From Neopestalotiopsis rosae (taxonomy: Eukaryota; Ascomycota; Sordariomycetes; Amphisphaeriales; Sporocadaceae), in assembly GCA_023078685.1 (NCBI GenBank), contig JALGAS010000004.1, forward strand, positions 3,534,001 through 3,598,000: a DNA stretch of 64,000 nt. The letters are read 5' to 3'. Of the stretch, positions 22,436 through 31,928 are shown piece by piece; within the stretch, counting starts at the first letter, position 1, and every line of letters starts with the position of its first letter. The notes beneath the pieces were generated by a model that saw only the letters and a list, made by a program, of their open reading frames with translations, had not been told where the DNA came from and did no database searches. The position numbers were made by a program, and so were the translations under genes.

Positions 22436-23228
22436 TTATTTACGATACCACCTTCTGGTGACCTTGGTTCTCCTGATCTTTTTCTGCAATTGGAATACAC
22501 CATATAGCAGAGCTTCAGCTGTTAGAGGACAACCAGGGACGTAGATATCTACAGGCACAATACGGTCAACGCCGCGAACCACACTATAGCTATAATGATA
22601 GTAGCCGCCACCGTTTGCGCAACTGCCCATGCTAATAACCCATTTCGGATCAGGCATTTGGTCGTAGCACTGCCGAAGTGCAGGCGCCATCTTGTTTGTA
22701 ACAGTGCCCGCCACGATCATAACGTCGGCCTGGCGCGGTGATGCGCGGAAAATAATGCCTAGACAGTCTTGGTCGTAGCGTGGCATTGACACATGCATCA
22801 TCTCGACACCGCAGCAAGCGAGGCCAAAAGTCAGTGGCCACATGGAGCCATTGCGGATCCAAGCTACAATCTGATCCATTGTCGTTCTACATGGCAAGCA
22901 CATCGATCAGTTTTTCGAACTACTCAATCCGCTTGATAGATGGGTATGGGAGGTCTTACAGGGTGTAGTCAACAACACTGGTAGACTTCAGCTCTTTTGA
23001 GAGGGCAAAAGTCGAAGAGCGGTCGGCCGGCTCTGCTTGTGTTGTTTTGCATCGTATCAACATTGGTGCAAAGAGAATGCCTTGGAGACGGCAGGTCGGT
23101 AGCGACCCTACTACGGGACGATGGAAGGTAGCTGATGCCGAGTGACGAATTGCGCGTTGCAGCTTTATCAGTCGAGTACCAGCTAGGCCTCGTGTCAACT
23201 GAGTGTGTGTCAGACGTGCAGTGCTCAT
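22436..23228 (-). CDS. divergent complex I PSST subunit (NuoB/NDUFS7-like)
   Basis: Two exons (23228-22960, 22886-22436; intron 73 bp) encode 239 residues. It is a 20-kDa type NADH:ubiquinone oxidoreductase subunit with an Arg/Ser-rich mitochondrial presequence of about 60 residues. The four ligands of iron-sulfur cluster N2 are present: Cys114-Cys115, Cys179 (MGSCANGGG) and Cys209 (VPGCP). Several positions that I recall as near-invariant differ. The segment after the Cys pair reads [16 protein letters not shown], where AVEMMHxSTPRYDxDR is usual, and the last ligand motif is VPGCPL rather than VPGCPP. This segment lines the quinone/inhibitor pocket in complex I. Its position inside a catabolic cluster suggests a second, inhibitor-tolerant copy; alternatively it is the only, fast-evolving copy. 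Confidence 0.88.
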
Positions 23229-23499
23229 GGTGTTAAGTTTCTCCTAGGAAAGCCGAGAACTGAGAAGGTTCAGTAGATGGTATTCTATGGGATGAGGACA
23301 TCGGCTATGCTTAATATAGGACACCGTCGTCGGAGTATTAGCACAAACTATCCTCGATTGACGGACATTCGAATGCAAGGGTGAGCGTGGTGTGTCTGAG
23401 TTGTATACACGGGTAGGGGAGAATAATCCAGAGTCTGAACTGCGCTATAGTTGGAATGACGACCAAAGCTCCTGAGGCTACAATTGGTATACCAGACAT

Positions 23500-25544
23500 T
23501 TAATTCCCGTCGTCGTCCGTGTGTGCCCCAGCTTCCCACGCCACGTGGTTTTGTAACAGTCTGTTCACGTCATCCAATGAACAATGGTGTGCACTGGGTA
23601 ATAGGGGCTTTCCCAAATGCAAAAATAGTTTAGCGAGCCACCAGAATGCGTCGCCGATCTTGCTCAGCGACTCTTCCACCGTACCATTGGCTGTCCTCGA
23701 AGTTTTCTGCGATTCCCACACTGTTTTCCAACGGTCAAGGGCCAAAGAAAGTCTGGGTGAAGTGATACCGAAATAGTTTTCCTGGTCCATGAACAATAGG
23801 TTATGTATTCCTGAACCGATTGTTACTACCATCGTCATTGAGCAACTGGCCTCGGTTGTCTTACCACATAAAAGGGTCACCAACCCAGAGACAGAGTATG
23901 ACTTCGCATCTTCTGCTAGGCTCACATCCCACCCACCGCTCATCAGTCGTTGGATTGATGACGCGACAGAAGACGGCAAACTACGAGTATTAACGCGATT
24001 ATGCAGTAGCCATGCTTGCGCTGAATCAGCGCCCCAAATTGCCTCACTTGATGGAAGGTCACCAGACATCTCGGACAACATGATTCTGGGCGGTGTCCGG
24101 AAAAATACAGCAAGTTCGCAGTCGAGGAAAAGCAGAAGGCTTGCAGTTCTAATCCGAAAGAGTCAGTCAAAAACTATCGATAGCAAAAGTTGAAGACTTT
24201 TTTAGTTGATACCTGATGGCACTTTCGGTTCGAACCCAAGATTTCCAGTCTTGGTCTAGATCTGAAGAGGACCTGGCCGCGATGGGTGACTGATGTGAAA
24301 TCGAGAACATAGACGTGGACCTTGCCGCAGCAATAACAGCCGGGAATCTTTGGTTCTGTATTCGCCATCGTTTGCTCTGCCCGCGCATGCCTAGCTGCAG
24401 GTATACGATTGTTATAGCGGCATTGATGAGTTGAATTTGTTTCGATAAATCATCAGAAACGTCCAGTTTTGTCTTTCGTGTCAAGCTCCGGTACTCTTCA
24501 CTCTTGAAGATGATGTCTTCTACGAGGTCCAAAAGTTCAATCGCAATGAAATGCGCATCGTAGGGGTAAGAAAAGATGGGACCAGCTATAATTGACACAA
24601 GCAATAGAGGCAATGATATGTCTTGTACGGAGAAACATGGGTAGTGAAGACCAGTGTTGTAGGGATAGAGCTTCAACAAAAATATTCGTAAAGCGTTGTG
24701 TATGTTACTCACACTAAACAACGTGCCGAATAACGAAGGGTCTGGAAGTGTAGGGTTGTCATATTCGCTTGGGTCCCATGCCACATCAATATGACGCTGT
24801 ATTGTAGTGATTAGATCTGAGCTGAGTCTCGATATTATATCCCGCTCAGGGATATCTACATCGTGAGCAAAGATTGAAGATTGGCGTGAGAGAGCGTGAG
24901 AATTGTTGTACGTCTCAAAATCCATGGGCTCGTCGAAAGGAACTGGTACAGATTCGGCATAAGGACCAGTCGGCAATGGCCGTTCGAAGCTGACAGCCCT
25001 CTCAAGGCTACCGCGGAAGTCCGTGATAGATTTATTCTCGGGGTCGGTGTAATTTAGCAAGAACTCAAGCCCGACCTTGTGAAGAATATTGCTCGGCGGT
25101 CCATCATATGATCGTCTTCTCAGGCCCGAACACCAATTCCCACGAAGCAGCAGAGGATGTTGAATAATGTCTGCAAGTGCATCGTCTTGCGATTCCCTGG
25201 TATAGGAGCATGTTATATCCCTTCGTAGGCAAGTCTCGCAAGGTAGGTCTTTGTCACACGCGGCTTTTGTTGCTGCACAATTGACGCAGGCTTGACGCTT
25301 GCGACCCCTTGGACGTGCGTCGGGGAGGGGTCTTCCGTCTCGCTTGGGGCATTTCTTGCAGTGACGACGGACGGTATCACTTCGTGAAGCTGTCAGGCCT
25401 ATCACCTATGTGGATTTACAACCACTTACGTTCGACTGAAAACCTTCGAGCAGAAAGGACACTGACAGGCGCGATCTCCGCTAGCTATGATGGTTAGCGG
25501 TCATGGCTAGGTCACTCAGGGTGAAAGGCTTACACATTGAGCAT
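23500..25544 (-). CDS. C2H2 + Zn2Cys6 fungal transcription factor
   Basis: Five exons (25544-25534, 25480-25430, 25379-24213, 24148-23865, 23810-23500) encode 607 residues. The first exon is only 11 nt. A C2HC-type zinc finger (CQCPFCSKVFSRTDTVRRHCKKC split over the first two introns) precedes a Zn2Cys6 cluster (ACVNCAATKAACDKDLPCETCLRRDITC). A fungal-specific regulatory domain follows, with SWVRTESAIRTASLLLFLDC and the Phe/Pro-rich AVFFRTPP. Such proteins bind CGG/CCG pairs as dimers. The last intron (23811-23864) is 54 bp, in frame and without a stop, so it could be retained. It is the obvious candidate regulator for the CGG-N13-CCG sites nearby; its own promoter shows no such site by eye. 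Confidence 0.9.
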
Positions 25545-26065
25545 GGGCAACGATGTCGATGAGACTTTAGTAGGGATAGATGGGGAACAATATTCCTCAT
25601 ACGGTCGCGTTAGAATATGAGAGCTCAAGCCAGTTTCCGCTTCTTAAGCGCCAGAGTCCACAGCTCGAATGGTACCTCGTAGTCCAGCTGTCTGCCAGCT
25701 ACCCGCAGCTGGTATTCTTTCGGGTTGATGGAAAAACTGACAGCGGAAACTCTAGAGCTACTAGCTGAAGTTACTCGTCCGTGTGCTTGTGCAAGCTACT
25801 AAGTTGTCGGATCGGAATCTCCCTGGTAGCCGCATGGGCATCCACAGGTTACCAAGCACAGGAGCCAGTTCCATAGTTACTAAAGGCAATAACGTTGTGT
25901 TTGATGTACTACTAGAAGTTGACACCCTGGACACCAATTCCCTGGACGAGAAGACGGAATGCAACAAGTCGTTAAATTCGGTTAAAGGGCCCTCCACAAT
26001 TTGCATTCAGACAGCTACAACCTTCTGACAGGAATGCGACTATCTACATCTTCAAATACGGAATT
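25545..26065. other. promoter region of the zinc-finger regulator
   Basis: 521 bp between the regulator start and the 3' end of the FAD monooxygenase. I see no gene and no copy of the cluster element. Confidence 0.5.
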
Positions 26066-27381
26066 CTATTTGAAATCCTCACCGATACCCTGGAACAGGG
26101 GGCTGTCCAGCGACAATTCTTGAAGATCATGACCATCAAAACAAGCTTGCCGGCTGAGTAGAACAGCTTTGTGACCTCTTCGAACCATCTCCTCCTCATA
26201 ATTTGCCACAGCCTGATATGCACTCTTCTGGCCAGATCGTACCAAAAGTAACTGCTTCGTCAGCTGCACGGCATCGTACATGCCGTGATTTGCCGCTTCG
26301 CCGCGATCTGAGTGTGGTTAGCCTTTGTAATAATTAAGACTCAAAAAAGCTTACACATGGTCATTGGATGCGCCGCATCACCCAGGATCGTCACCCTTCC
26401 GCCCACTGATCTCCAGGATTGTGTTGCCCAGTCTTGCAGAGACACGTTCAAGATCTCTACATCTTGAGGAATTGCCTCAATTGCATCCCGGAGAACTGGA
26501 AAGAAGCCGGATCCCTCACGGGCCGCCTCTTTGAATTTGCCCAATTTGTCCAGCAATGCTGTAGATTCTGTATCGTCTGTTTTTTGCAGCCAGCTGAGAT
26601 TAAGTTGAGCCTCGTGGTATTCTTGCTCCGAGCCTGCGCTCCCATTCACATCTGGCGAGGAGATGGGCGAAAAGAAGACAAAGTACTTCGTGTGGGGATG
26701 AGCTCCTTGCCAGAGGATCGGCGCGATATCGGTGAAGGGTTTCATTTCCGAGGCTGACAGTCGCAGCTTCAGACCAATGAAACCTACAGGCAGGTGATGG
26801 AGCTGCGCTTGCTGCGTGCCCGTCAGCTCACTTTTGATTTTACTGCTTTTCCCATCCGCGGCAGCAAGCAGACTTCTCCGGACTTCTGTTCCGTCGGACA
26901 GGGTAGCGAGGACACCGCTGTCATCTTCCTTCCATTGCACGACGGACTTGCCCCAATTGACATCGATACCCTGGCAAAGTATTTCTCGGAGTTTAAGTCG
27001 GGAAACTCGCAGCGAGGGGGGGAGCTGCGCCTCAAACTTCGGCAGGCCTGTTTCGAGATCGAGGAATCGGAACGGGATGGAGTCTGCGATAGTGTAAGCG
27101 AGGTGCTCGGTCGCGGACAAGTCAGACTTACCCCGTTTCATAGCTTCGGGGTCATTGATTATGGCGCGGATCTGCTCCAAAAGCTCAGATGGAACATTTC
27201 CTTGTAGAGCTCGAAGAGCCCAGTGCAGCGTGATGCCCCAACCACCGTAACGGGAGCGCAACCCATCATCCCGCTCGTAGATAGCATATGGTATTCCAGC
27301 TTGTTTGAGCGCCTGCGCAAGCGTCAGTCCCATGTGACCGGCGCCGGCAATAATGACCGGTTCATCGAGGCGTCCAGGCAT
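26066..27381 (-). CDS. class A FAD-dependent monooxygenase
   Basis: Two exons (27381-26355, 26307-26066; intron 47 bp) encode 422 residues. Motifs in order are the Rossmann GAGHMG at residues 13-18, an ERDD/R-type ribose-binding turn near residue 36, AADGKSSKIKSEL (the DG motif), and GDAAHPMTM running across the intron into YRGEAANHG (FAD-binding GD motif). It should hydroxylate an aromatic or N-heteroaromatic ring with NAD(P)H and O2. Its upstream region, shared with the divergent MoaF-like gene, holds a cluster element at 27825. In the proposed pathway it would make the 3-hydroxy substrate for the HOD-like enzyme (inference). Confidence 0.92.
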
Positions 27382-28620
27382 GGTTGACTTGGTTCGTCAA
27401 AATATTAGGTTTCACGGGGAAATTGAATGACCATGCTTCGTCAATCTATTGCGTAGCTCATATACATTCATATGAATACTCGACATCTTTAGAGAATCTC
27501 TTATCCGTCAATCCGGAACATAACCGCTAGATTCGCGCCTTGTGCAAATTTTAGATCGGTGCAAGTCATGCTCGATCGTTGGTTTGAAGAGGAGCTCAAT
27601 GAACTTGTTTATCCGTGATCACAGTGCACCGCGAATCGTTAATCCACACTATTGAGTGGCTTTTCAATTTTCAATCCCTCCTTTTCACCGAGTTGATCAA
27701 TTTCGGACCGCGATCTCGTCTACAAGACTACCTTACTATGAACATTTGTTGGGACTTCGGTGTGGTGGTGGCAGAAGGTCCAGCCAACTCAGGCATGACA
27801 ACTCTAGTTTTCGCATGTCATAGTCGGAGATTTCCCACCACCGAGGCTATAAGTCCCGGGAAAATGCCACAACCGTTTCCTGCCGACGAACAGTACAGCT
27901 AAGCTAGGGTATTGTGGGTATCAGGAACCCTGCTACGTGCGGCCTTTACTATCAGGACCAATCTAGTCAGAAGAATCTCCTTGGCGAGGTGATTGCTCCA
28001 AATTGTGACCAAATGCAGTCATCCCACAATTCTCGCCGAGGTACTTGGTTTGAGTGCAATGGCTCCATAACATCCGAACACTGATTGTTTCCGCTTGACA
28101 CTACACGGTGCTCAGGCGCTTTCACATTATCCTAAATTTCTTCGCCATAGGTGAAAAAGCTCTTATTGGATGTTTTCGGTTGCTTAACCCTCGCCCTCCG
28201 TGTCTGCATGCTGTGGACTACGGGCCCGGGCCTTGGCAGTCACCGGCCAACGGCAGCGGCGCCAACTCCCAGCCAATAGTATCATAGACCAGATCCTACG
28301 ACTCCACGAGAGTTCGGAAAGTTTTGAAGATGATTCCGAGAGTTCCGAATGCTTCGTTTTGCCTGTTTTGTTCAACATAAGCGCAGGAAAAAGTTGCCAC
28401 GATAGGATCGAGCTGGCGGCTCGAGTCCGTTGGATGCGCTGACCTAGAAGACGTTGCAAGCACCATGACAGCGCAGGAGAGGCCATGCTTTCCATATTAA
28501 TAGGCAAATATTGCAGAATGATTCGATGGGATTTGATCTCTATCACGCATCAGGTCGGGACAAACTACAACTTTGACTACACGATTCCGAATTCACATTC
28601 TTCTCTCGTTACACTAGAAC
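27382..28620. other. divergent promoter, FAD monooxygenase / MoaF-like gene
   Basis: 1.24 kb containing the cluster element at 27825-27843 and a GC-rich palindrome-bearing patch around 28217-28265. No gene is seen. Confidence 0.55.
27825..27843 (+). promoter_or_regulatory. CGG-N13-CCG candidate regulator site (FAD monooxygenase/MoaF-like)
   Basis: CGGAGATTTCCCACCACCG shares the end triplets, the 13-bp spacing and the ATTTCCCAC core with the sites at 18372 and 22158. It is 444 bp upstream of the monooxygenase ATG and 778 bp upstream of the MoaF-like ATG. Confidence 0.6.
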
Positions 28621-29436
28621 ATGGATACCAACGCATTCTTGGGATTCGTTCCTCAATCGGAATGGCCAACACTGCACGAACTTTGTCATGGATTTGATGA
28701 ACACCAATACTTAGAATCGGAGGCGCTCAGCGGCAGTTCATTGAGCCTCATGCACGCCGACCAGCGAGTGATCCATTATCACTTCCAAAGTGCCAATGAC
28801 CTAACCTGGTCCGCAACCAGAGGCGACCAGGCTGGAGTTCAGTATCAAGCGGTCTACAAGGCTTTTGAAATACGAACCAACATTTTTTTCATCGATTTCC
28901 AGAATTCTGCTTGTCAGGAAGAAGTCACCATCGTAGTGGACTTGAGCTGTGGGAGCGCAATCGTGGCTACCTCGGGTTTCCATCTGGTAGATGAGAAGAA
29001 AAGAACAATCACCACATTCTCGGACGCTTGGGTAGAAGGGCGTGACGTCGCCTCCGGATATGCTCTCACAAGCGAGTTGATTGGAAAACATATCTTGTAC
29101 CGCTACACCGAAAATGATGCCTACGAGCACATCTACCACAATCAAGGCACTTTCACATGGCACTGTTTGGGCGGAACGGAGCAAGGCATGGCAGACACGG
29201 AACCCTGCAAGATGCTGAAGCTGAGTGATGAATTATATCTTCTCTTCTGGAGTGAGAAGATCATGCCGGTAGAGTCTGTTGTGGTGATTGACTTGAAAGC
29301 CATGAGGTCGTGCGGACGTTTCCTCTGCTGGGACCCGAAGCCGCAAAAGGCAGTCCACACAATATTCGGCTCTTACGCGACTTTACTCGCTGATGTTGAC
29401 GTGCAAAGCTTTCTCGCAAGACCACTTCCCAAATAG
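28621..29436 (+). CDS. MoaF-like protein
   Basis: An intronless gene for 271 residues matching the two-part MoaF architecture. The N-terminal half has YHFQSANDLTW, IRTNIFFIDFQN and VVDLSCGSAIV. The C-terminal half has LTSELIGKHILYRYTENDAY, EHIYHNQGTFTWHCLGGTE, ADTEPCKMLKLSDELYLLFW and EKIMPVESVVVIDLKAMRS. MoaF is known in bacteria, where the gene was linked to molybdenum-cofactor and monoamine regulation; its biochemistry is unclear and lipocalin-like ligand binding has been suggested for the fold. In fungi it occurs sporadically. Its position divergent from the FAD monooxygenase suggests it binds or isomerises a pathway intermediate (inference only). Confidence 0.85.
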   Translation: MDTNAFLGFVPQSEWPTLHELCHGFDEHQYLESEALSGSSLSLMHADQRVIHYHFQSANDLTWSATRGDQAGVQYQAVYKAFEIRTNIFFIDFQNSACQEEVTIVVDLSCGSAIVATSGFHLVDEKKRTITTFSDAWVEGRDVASGYALTSELIGKHILYRYTENDAYEHIYHNQGTFTWHCLGGTEQGMADTEPCKMLKLSDELYLLFWSEKIMPVESVVVIDLKAMRSCGRFLCWDPKPQKAVHTIFGSYATLLADVDVQSFLARPLPK

Positions 29437-30073
29437 GTGATCATCAGGCGACATGAATGGAAGCTTGTAGTGTATCCTCTGTGCATTAGAAGACCCCAAC
29501 GTCAATGACCCAGGCCTGAGGCCTACTATGGTTAATCTTCATCTTCGGCATTTTCTTCTTCGTCGCATTGCATGGTGAACGTGAGATCGATGACTCAATG
29601 TTTCGTGTATGGAGTCGACGCTTCATCGCGCAGAAAGTCACTTGATGGTACGCCGCATGATTGATAGACTGGACTCCAAACAAGACGGGGACAAGCTGGA
29701 TCTTACTGCCCACGGCTTTAAGCGCCGGTCCACTTGTCATGCCAAGGGCACTATAGTCGCTAAATCCGAAAAAGCATTTTCCAAATCGGGTTGTAGCTTG
29801 TTCAATAGAGTCCCACACTTTTGGACAAGTATGATTCTGGACATTCTTCGATGTTAAATCCGCCGTCGCACAAATGAGTATTGCCGGTTATCACGATTAA
29901 TCGAAGTGTAAATGGAGGTGCGCCTAGGATCTTCAATCGAAACATATAAATATAGCTTAGATATCCATGATTGAAGCGTTTTGATCACAACACAGGTTCA
30001 TTCTCACCATCACCATTCACTTGTTCATTTGACAATACCATAGCTCTCCGCTTTAGCCCATACCCCAAGCACC
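29437..30073. other. intergenic region, alpha/beta hydrolase promoter
   Basis: 637 bp. A TATA-like ATATAAATATAG lies at about 29944-29955, some 120 bp before the next ATG, followed by a CT-rich leader. No gene is seen. Confidence 0.5.
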
Positions 30074-31048
30074 ATGACCAACAACCTTATCAAAGACGCA
30101 GCCCAAATTCCTGTCCCGGACCCGGCCCCTGCTCTCTCGATCAGCACAGTAACCCTTTCAGCACCGGGTAGAGGTGTTCCCCTTGAGTTGCGCATCACCG
30201 CTCCCGCCACCGGCAAGGATATACCAATCATCCTCCTCTCTCATGGCCATGGTCCATCCCTATATATCCCATCCAAGGACGGCTACGGGCCCCTGGTGAA
30301 TTTCTACGCCGAGCGTGGTTTCGCCGTCATCCAACCTTCACACTTGAACTCCAAGGTCTCGGGTCTTGATGCTAGCGCCCCCGACGGGCCAACCTTTGCG
30401 CGGTCGCGGCCGGGAGACATGAGTCTCATCCTAGACCAACTTGATGTTATAGAGTCCGAGGTCCCATTCATCGCTGGTCGTCTCGACAAAAACAAAGTTG
30501 CAGTCGTCGGCCACTCACTCGGCGGGGCCACGGCTGGTCTCCTGCTCGGCGCGCGGTACAACGACCCGGTATCCAATGTGTCCGACGTTGACATGAGCGA
30601 CAACAGGATCAAGCTGGGCGTCTTGCTGGGACCGCCAGGCAAAGGGTTCGAGAGCCTCAGCGAAGTGGCCCGCACAAAGTTTTCCTCGGCGCTCAACACA
30701 GACTGGGCGCACCTCAAGACGCGCACGCTGGTCGTGATTGGCGACGAGGACGCGTCGCCCTACACCACCGGCGACGGCGTGGACTGGCACCGGGACCCCT
30801 ACCGCTGCGGACCGGGAGCAGACTACCTCTTGACTTTGCACGGGGGTAAGCACGGGTTCGGCGGCGTCGCGGGGTGGGACGCCAAGGAGACGGACGACGA
30901 GGACCCCGAGCGGCTGGCCGTGACGCAGCGCATGACTTGGGCCTATTTACGTTCTGGCTTGTACCCGGAGGACCCGGCGTGGAGGGTTGCGTGTCGGGCA
31001 CTGGAGGCTGTGGCGAGCAAGTATGGTCATGTGGAGGCAAAGTCCTGA
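30074..31048 (+). CDS. alpha/beta hydrolase (chlorophyllase / PAF-acetylhydrolase-like)
   Basis: An intronless gene for 324 residues. The oxyanion region is IILLSHGHGPSLYIPSKDGYG, the nucleophile elbow is VVGHSLGGATAG, the acid is probably in VVIGDEDASPY and the His in LHGGKHGFGGVAGWD. The layout resembles fungal and bacterial predicted dienelactone-hydrolase or PAF-acetylhydrolase-like esterases. No signal peptide is seen, so it is probably cytosolic. The 3' part is markedly GC-rich compared with its flanks. It lies next to the proposed cluster but lacks the CGG-N13-CCG promoter element, so membership is not supported. Confidence 0.85.
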   Translation: MTNNLIKDAAQIPVPDPAPALSISTVTLSAPGRGVPLELRITAPATGKDIPIILLSHGHGPSLYIPSKDGYGPLVNFYAERGFAVIQPSHLNSKVSGLDASAPDGPTFARSRPGDMSLILDQLDVIESEVPFIAGRLDKNKVAVVGHSLGGATAGLLLGARYNDPVSNVSDVDMSDNRIKLGVLLGPPGKGFESLSEVARTKFSSALNTDWAHLKTRTLVVIGDEDASPYTTGDGVDWHRDPYRCGPGADYLLTLHGGKHGFGGVAGWDAKETDDEDPERLAVTQRMTWAYLRSGLYPEDPAWRVACRALEAVASKYGHVEAKS

Positions 31049-31303
31049 AACTCTTTTCTTCAAAATAGCAACGCTGCACAATCTGAACTAAATTCAGGCA
31101 GAGAATCCAATACGCTCCAAGCCAGACTTTTCATGTTCCACATCCCCATCTCTCAATAAAACACCCTGTATCATCTTTCTGGGCCTGCCATAGCGTTATG
31201 ATGACTTGATCTAGAGTCTGACCAGAAATGGTAATAAGATCTGCATCTCATTGGTATCTCTACTGGCTCTTAAATCTCTCAAAACTCCCAGCAGATCTTA
31301 GAC
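31049..31303. other. convergent intergenic spacer
   Basis: The 3' flanks of the alpha/beta hydrolase and the Cys-rich repeat protein; nothing else is seen. Confidence 0.6.
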
Positions 31304-31928
31304 TTAGGAGCTCTTCCCTGAGGAACCGCTCGACTGAGATGACCCGTTGGTCTGAGAAGATCCGATTGTCTGAGATGACCCATTTGACTGAGATGATCCG
31401 TTCGCCTGAGATGATCCGTTCGCCTGAGATGATCCGTTCGCCTGAGATGATCCGTTCGCCTGAGATGATCCGTTCGCCTGAGATGATCCGTTCGCCTGAG
31501 ATGATCCGTTCGCCTGAGATGATCCGTTCGCCTGAGATGATCTGTTCGTCTGAGATGATCCGTTCGTCTGAGGCCGCAACTCAGGCCACAACACAAAAGC
31601 CGATGGCCTATACCATCTGAATCTCGGAACCGGGGGAGCTTGCGGGTTACCTGATCCGACCACGGTTTGGAAATGAATAACATGTCTCTCAAGGTCATCG
31701 CCTCTATGCATCGTCAGCTTTTCAAATGTGTAGATGTTGCATCCTGACTTACATGTCGTCTGGGTCTGGTTTCGGGGTCTCGCAGTGTTGACACGGGTCC
31801 ATCAACCGGGCATGTCTTTCGTATCTCCTTTGCTGACAGCCTCGTAGAAATAGATAGTTCCTGCATCGGTCCCATTCTCCCTTCCAAACGCAACTACAAT
31901 CCCATTCAATGACATTCTCGGTACACAT
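31304..31928 (-). CDS. Cys-rich protein with C-terminal NGSS-type hexapeptide repeats
   Basis: Not an obvious single frame. Two exons (31928-31753 and 31703-31304; 49-bp intron, donor GTAAGTC, acceptor ATAG) join in frame to give 191 residues. The N-terminal 50 residues hold seven cysteines (positions 2, 11, 13, 22, 31, 46, 49) with Trp and Arg between them, in the style of small Cys-rich proteins of unknown function common in Sordariomycetes. A linker rich in Pro and aromatic residues follows. The last 88 residues are 14 hexads, mostly QANGSS, plus GKSS. There is no signal peptide. The repeat could be a flexible or adhesive tail. I cannot assign a function. Confidence 0.65.
31319..31570. repeat. 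18-bp coding minisatellite (14 units)
   Basis: Fourteen consecutive 18-bp units; the central eight are nearly identical (GATGATCCGTTCGCCTGA on the plus strand) and the flanking units are diverged. The period is a multiple of three and both strands remain open through the array. The minus strand encodes Q-x-N-G-S-S hexads. Copy number is probably polymorphic between strains. Confidence 0.95.

Noticed and set aside
31228..31620. Plus-strand open frame with EMIRSP hexapeptides
   Set aside because: It is the complement of the minisatellite. The minus strand has a splice-linked Cys-rich exon and better amino-acid composition, so the plus frame is treated as a shadow.
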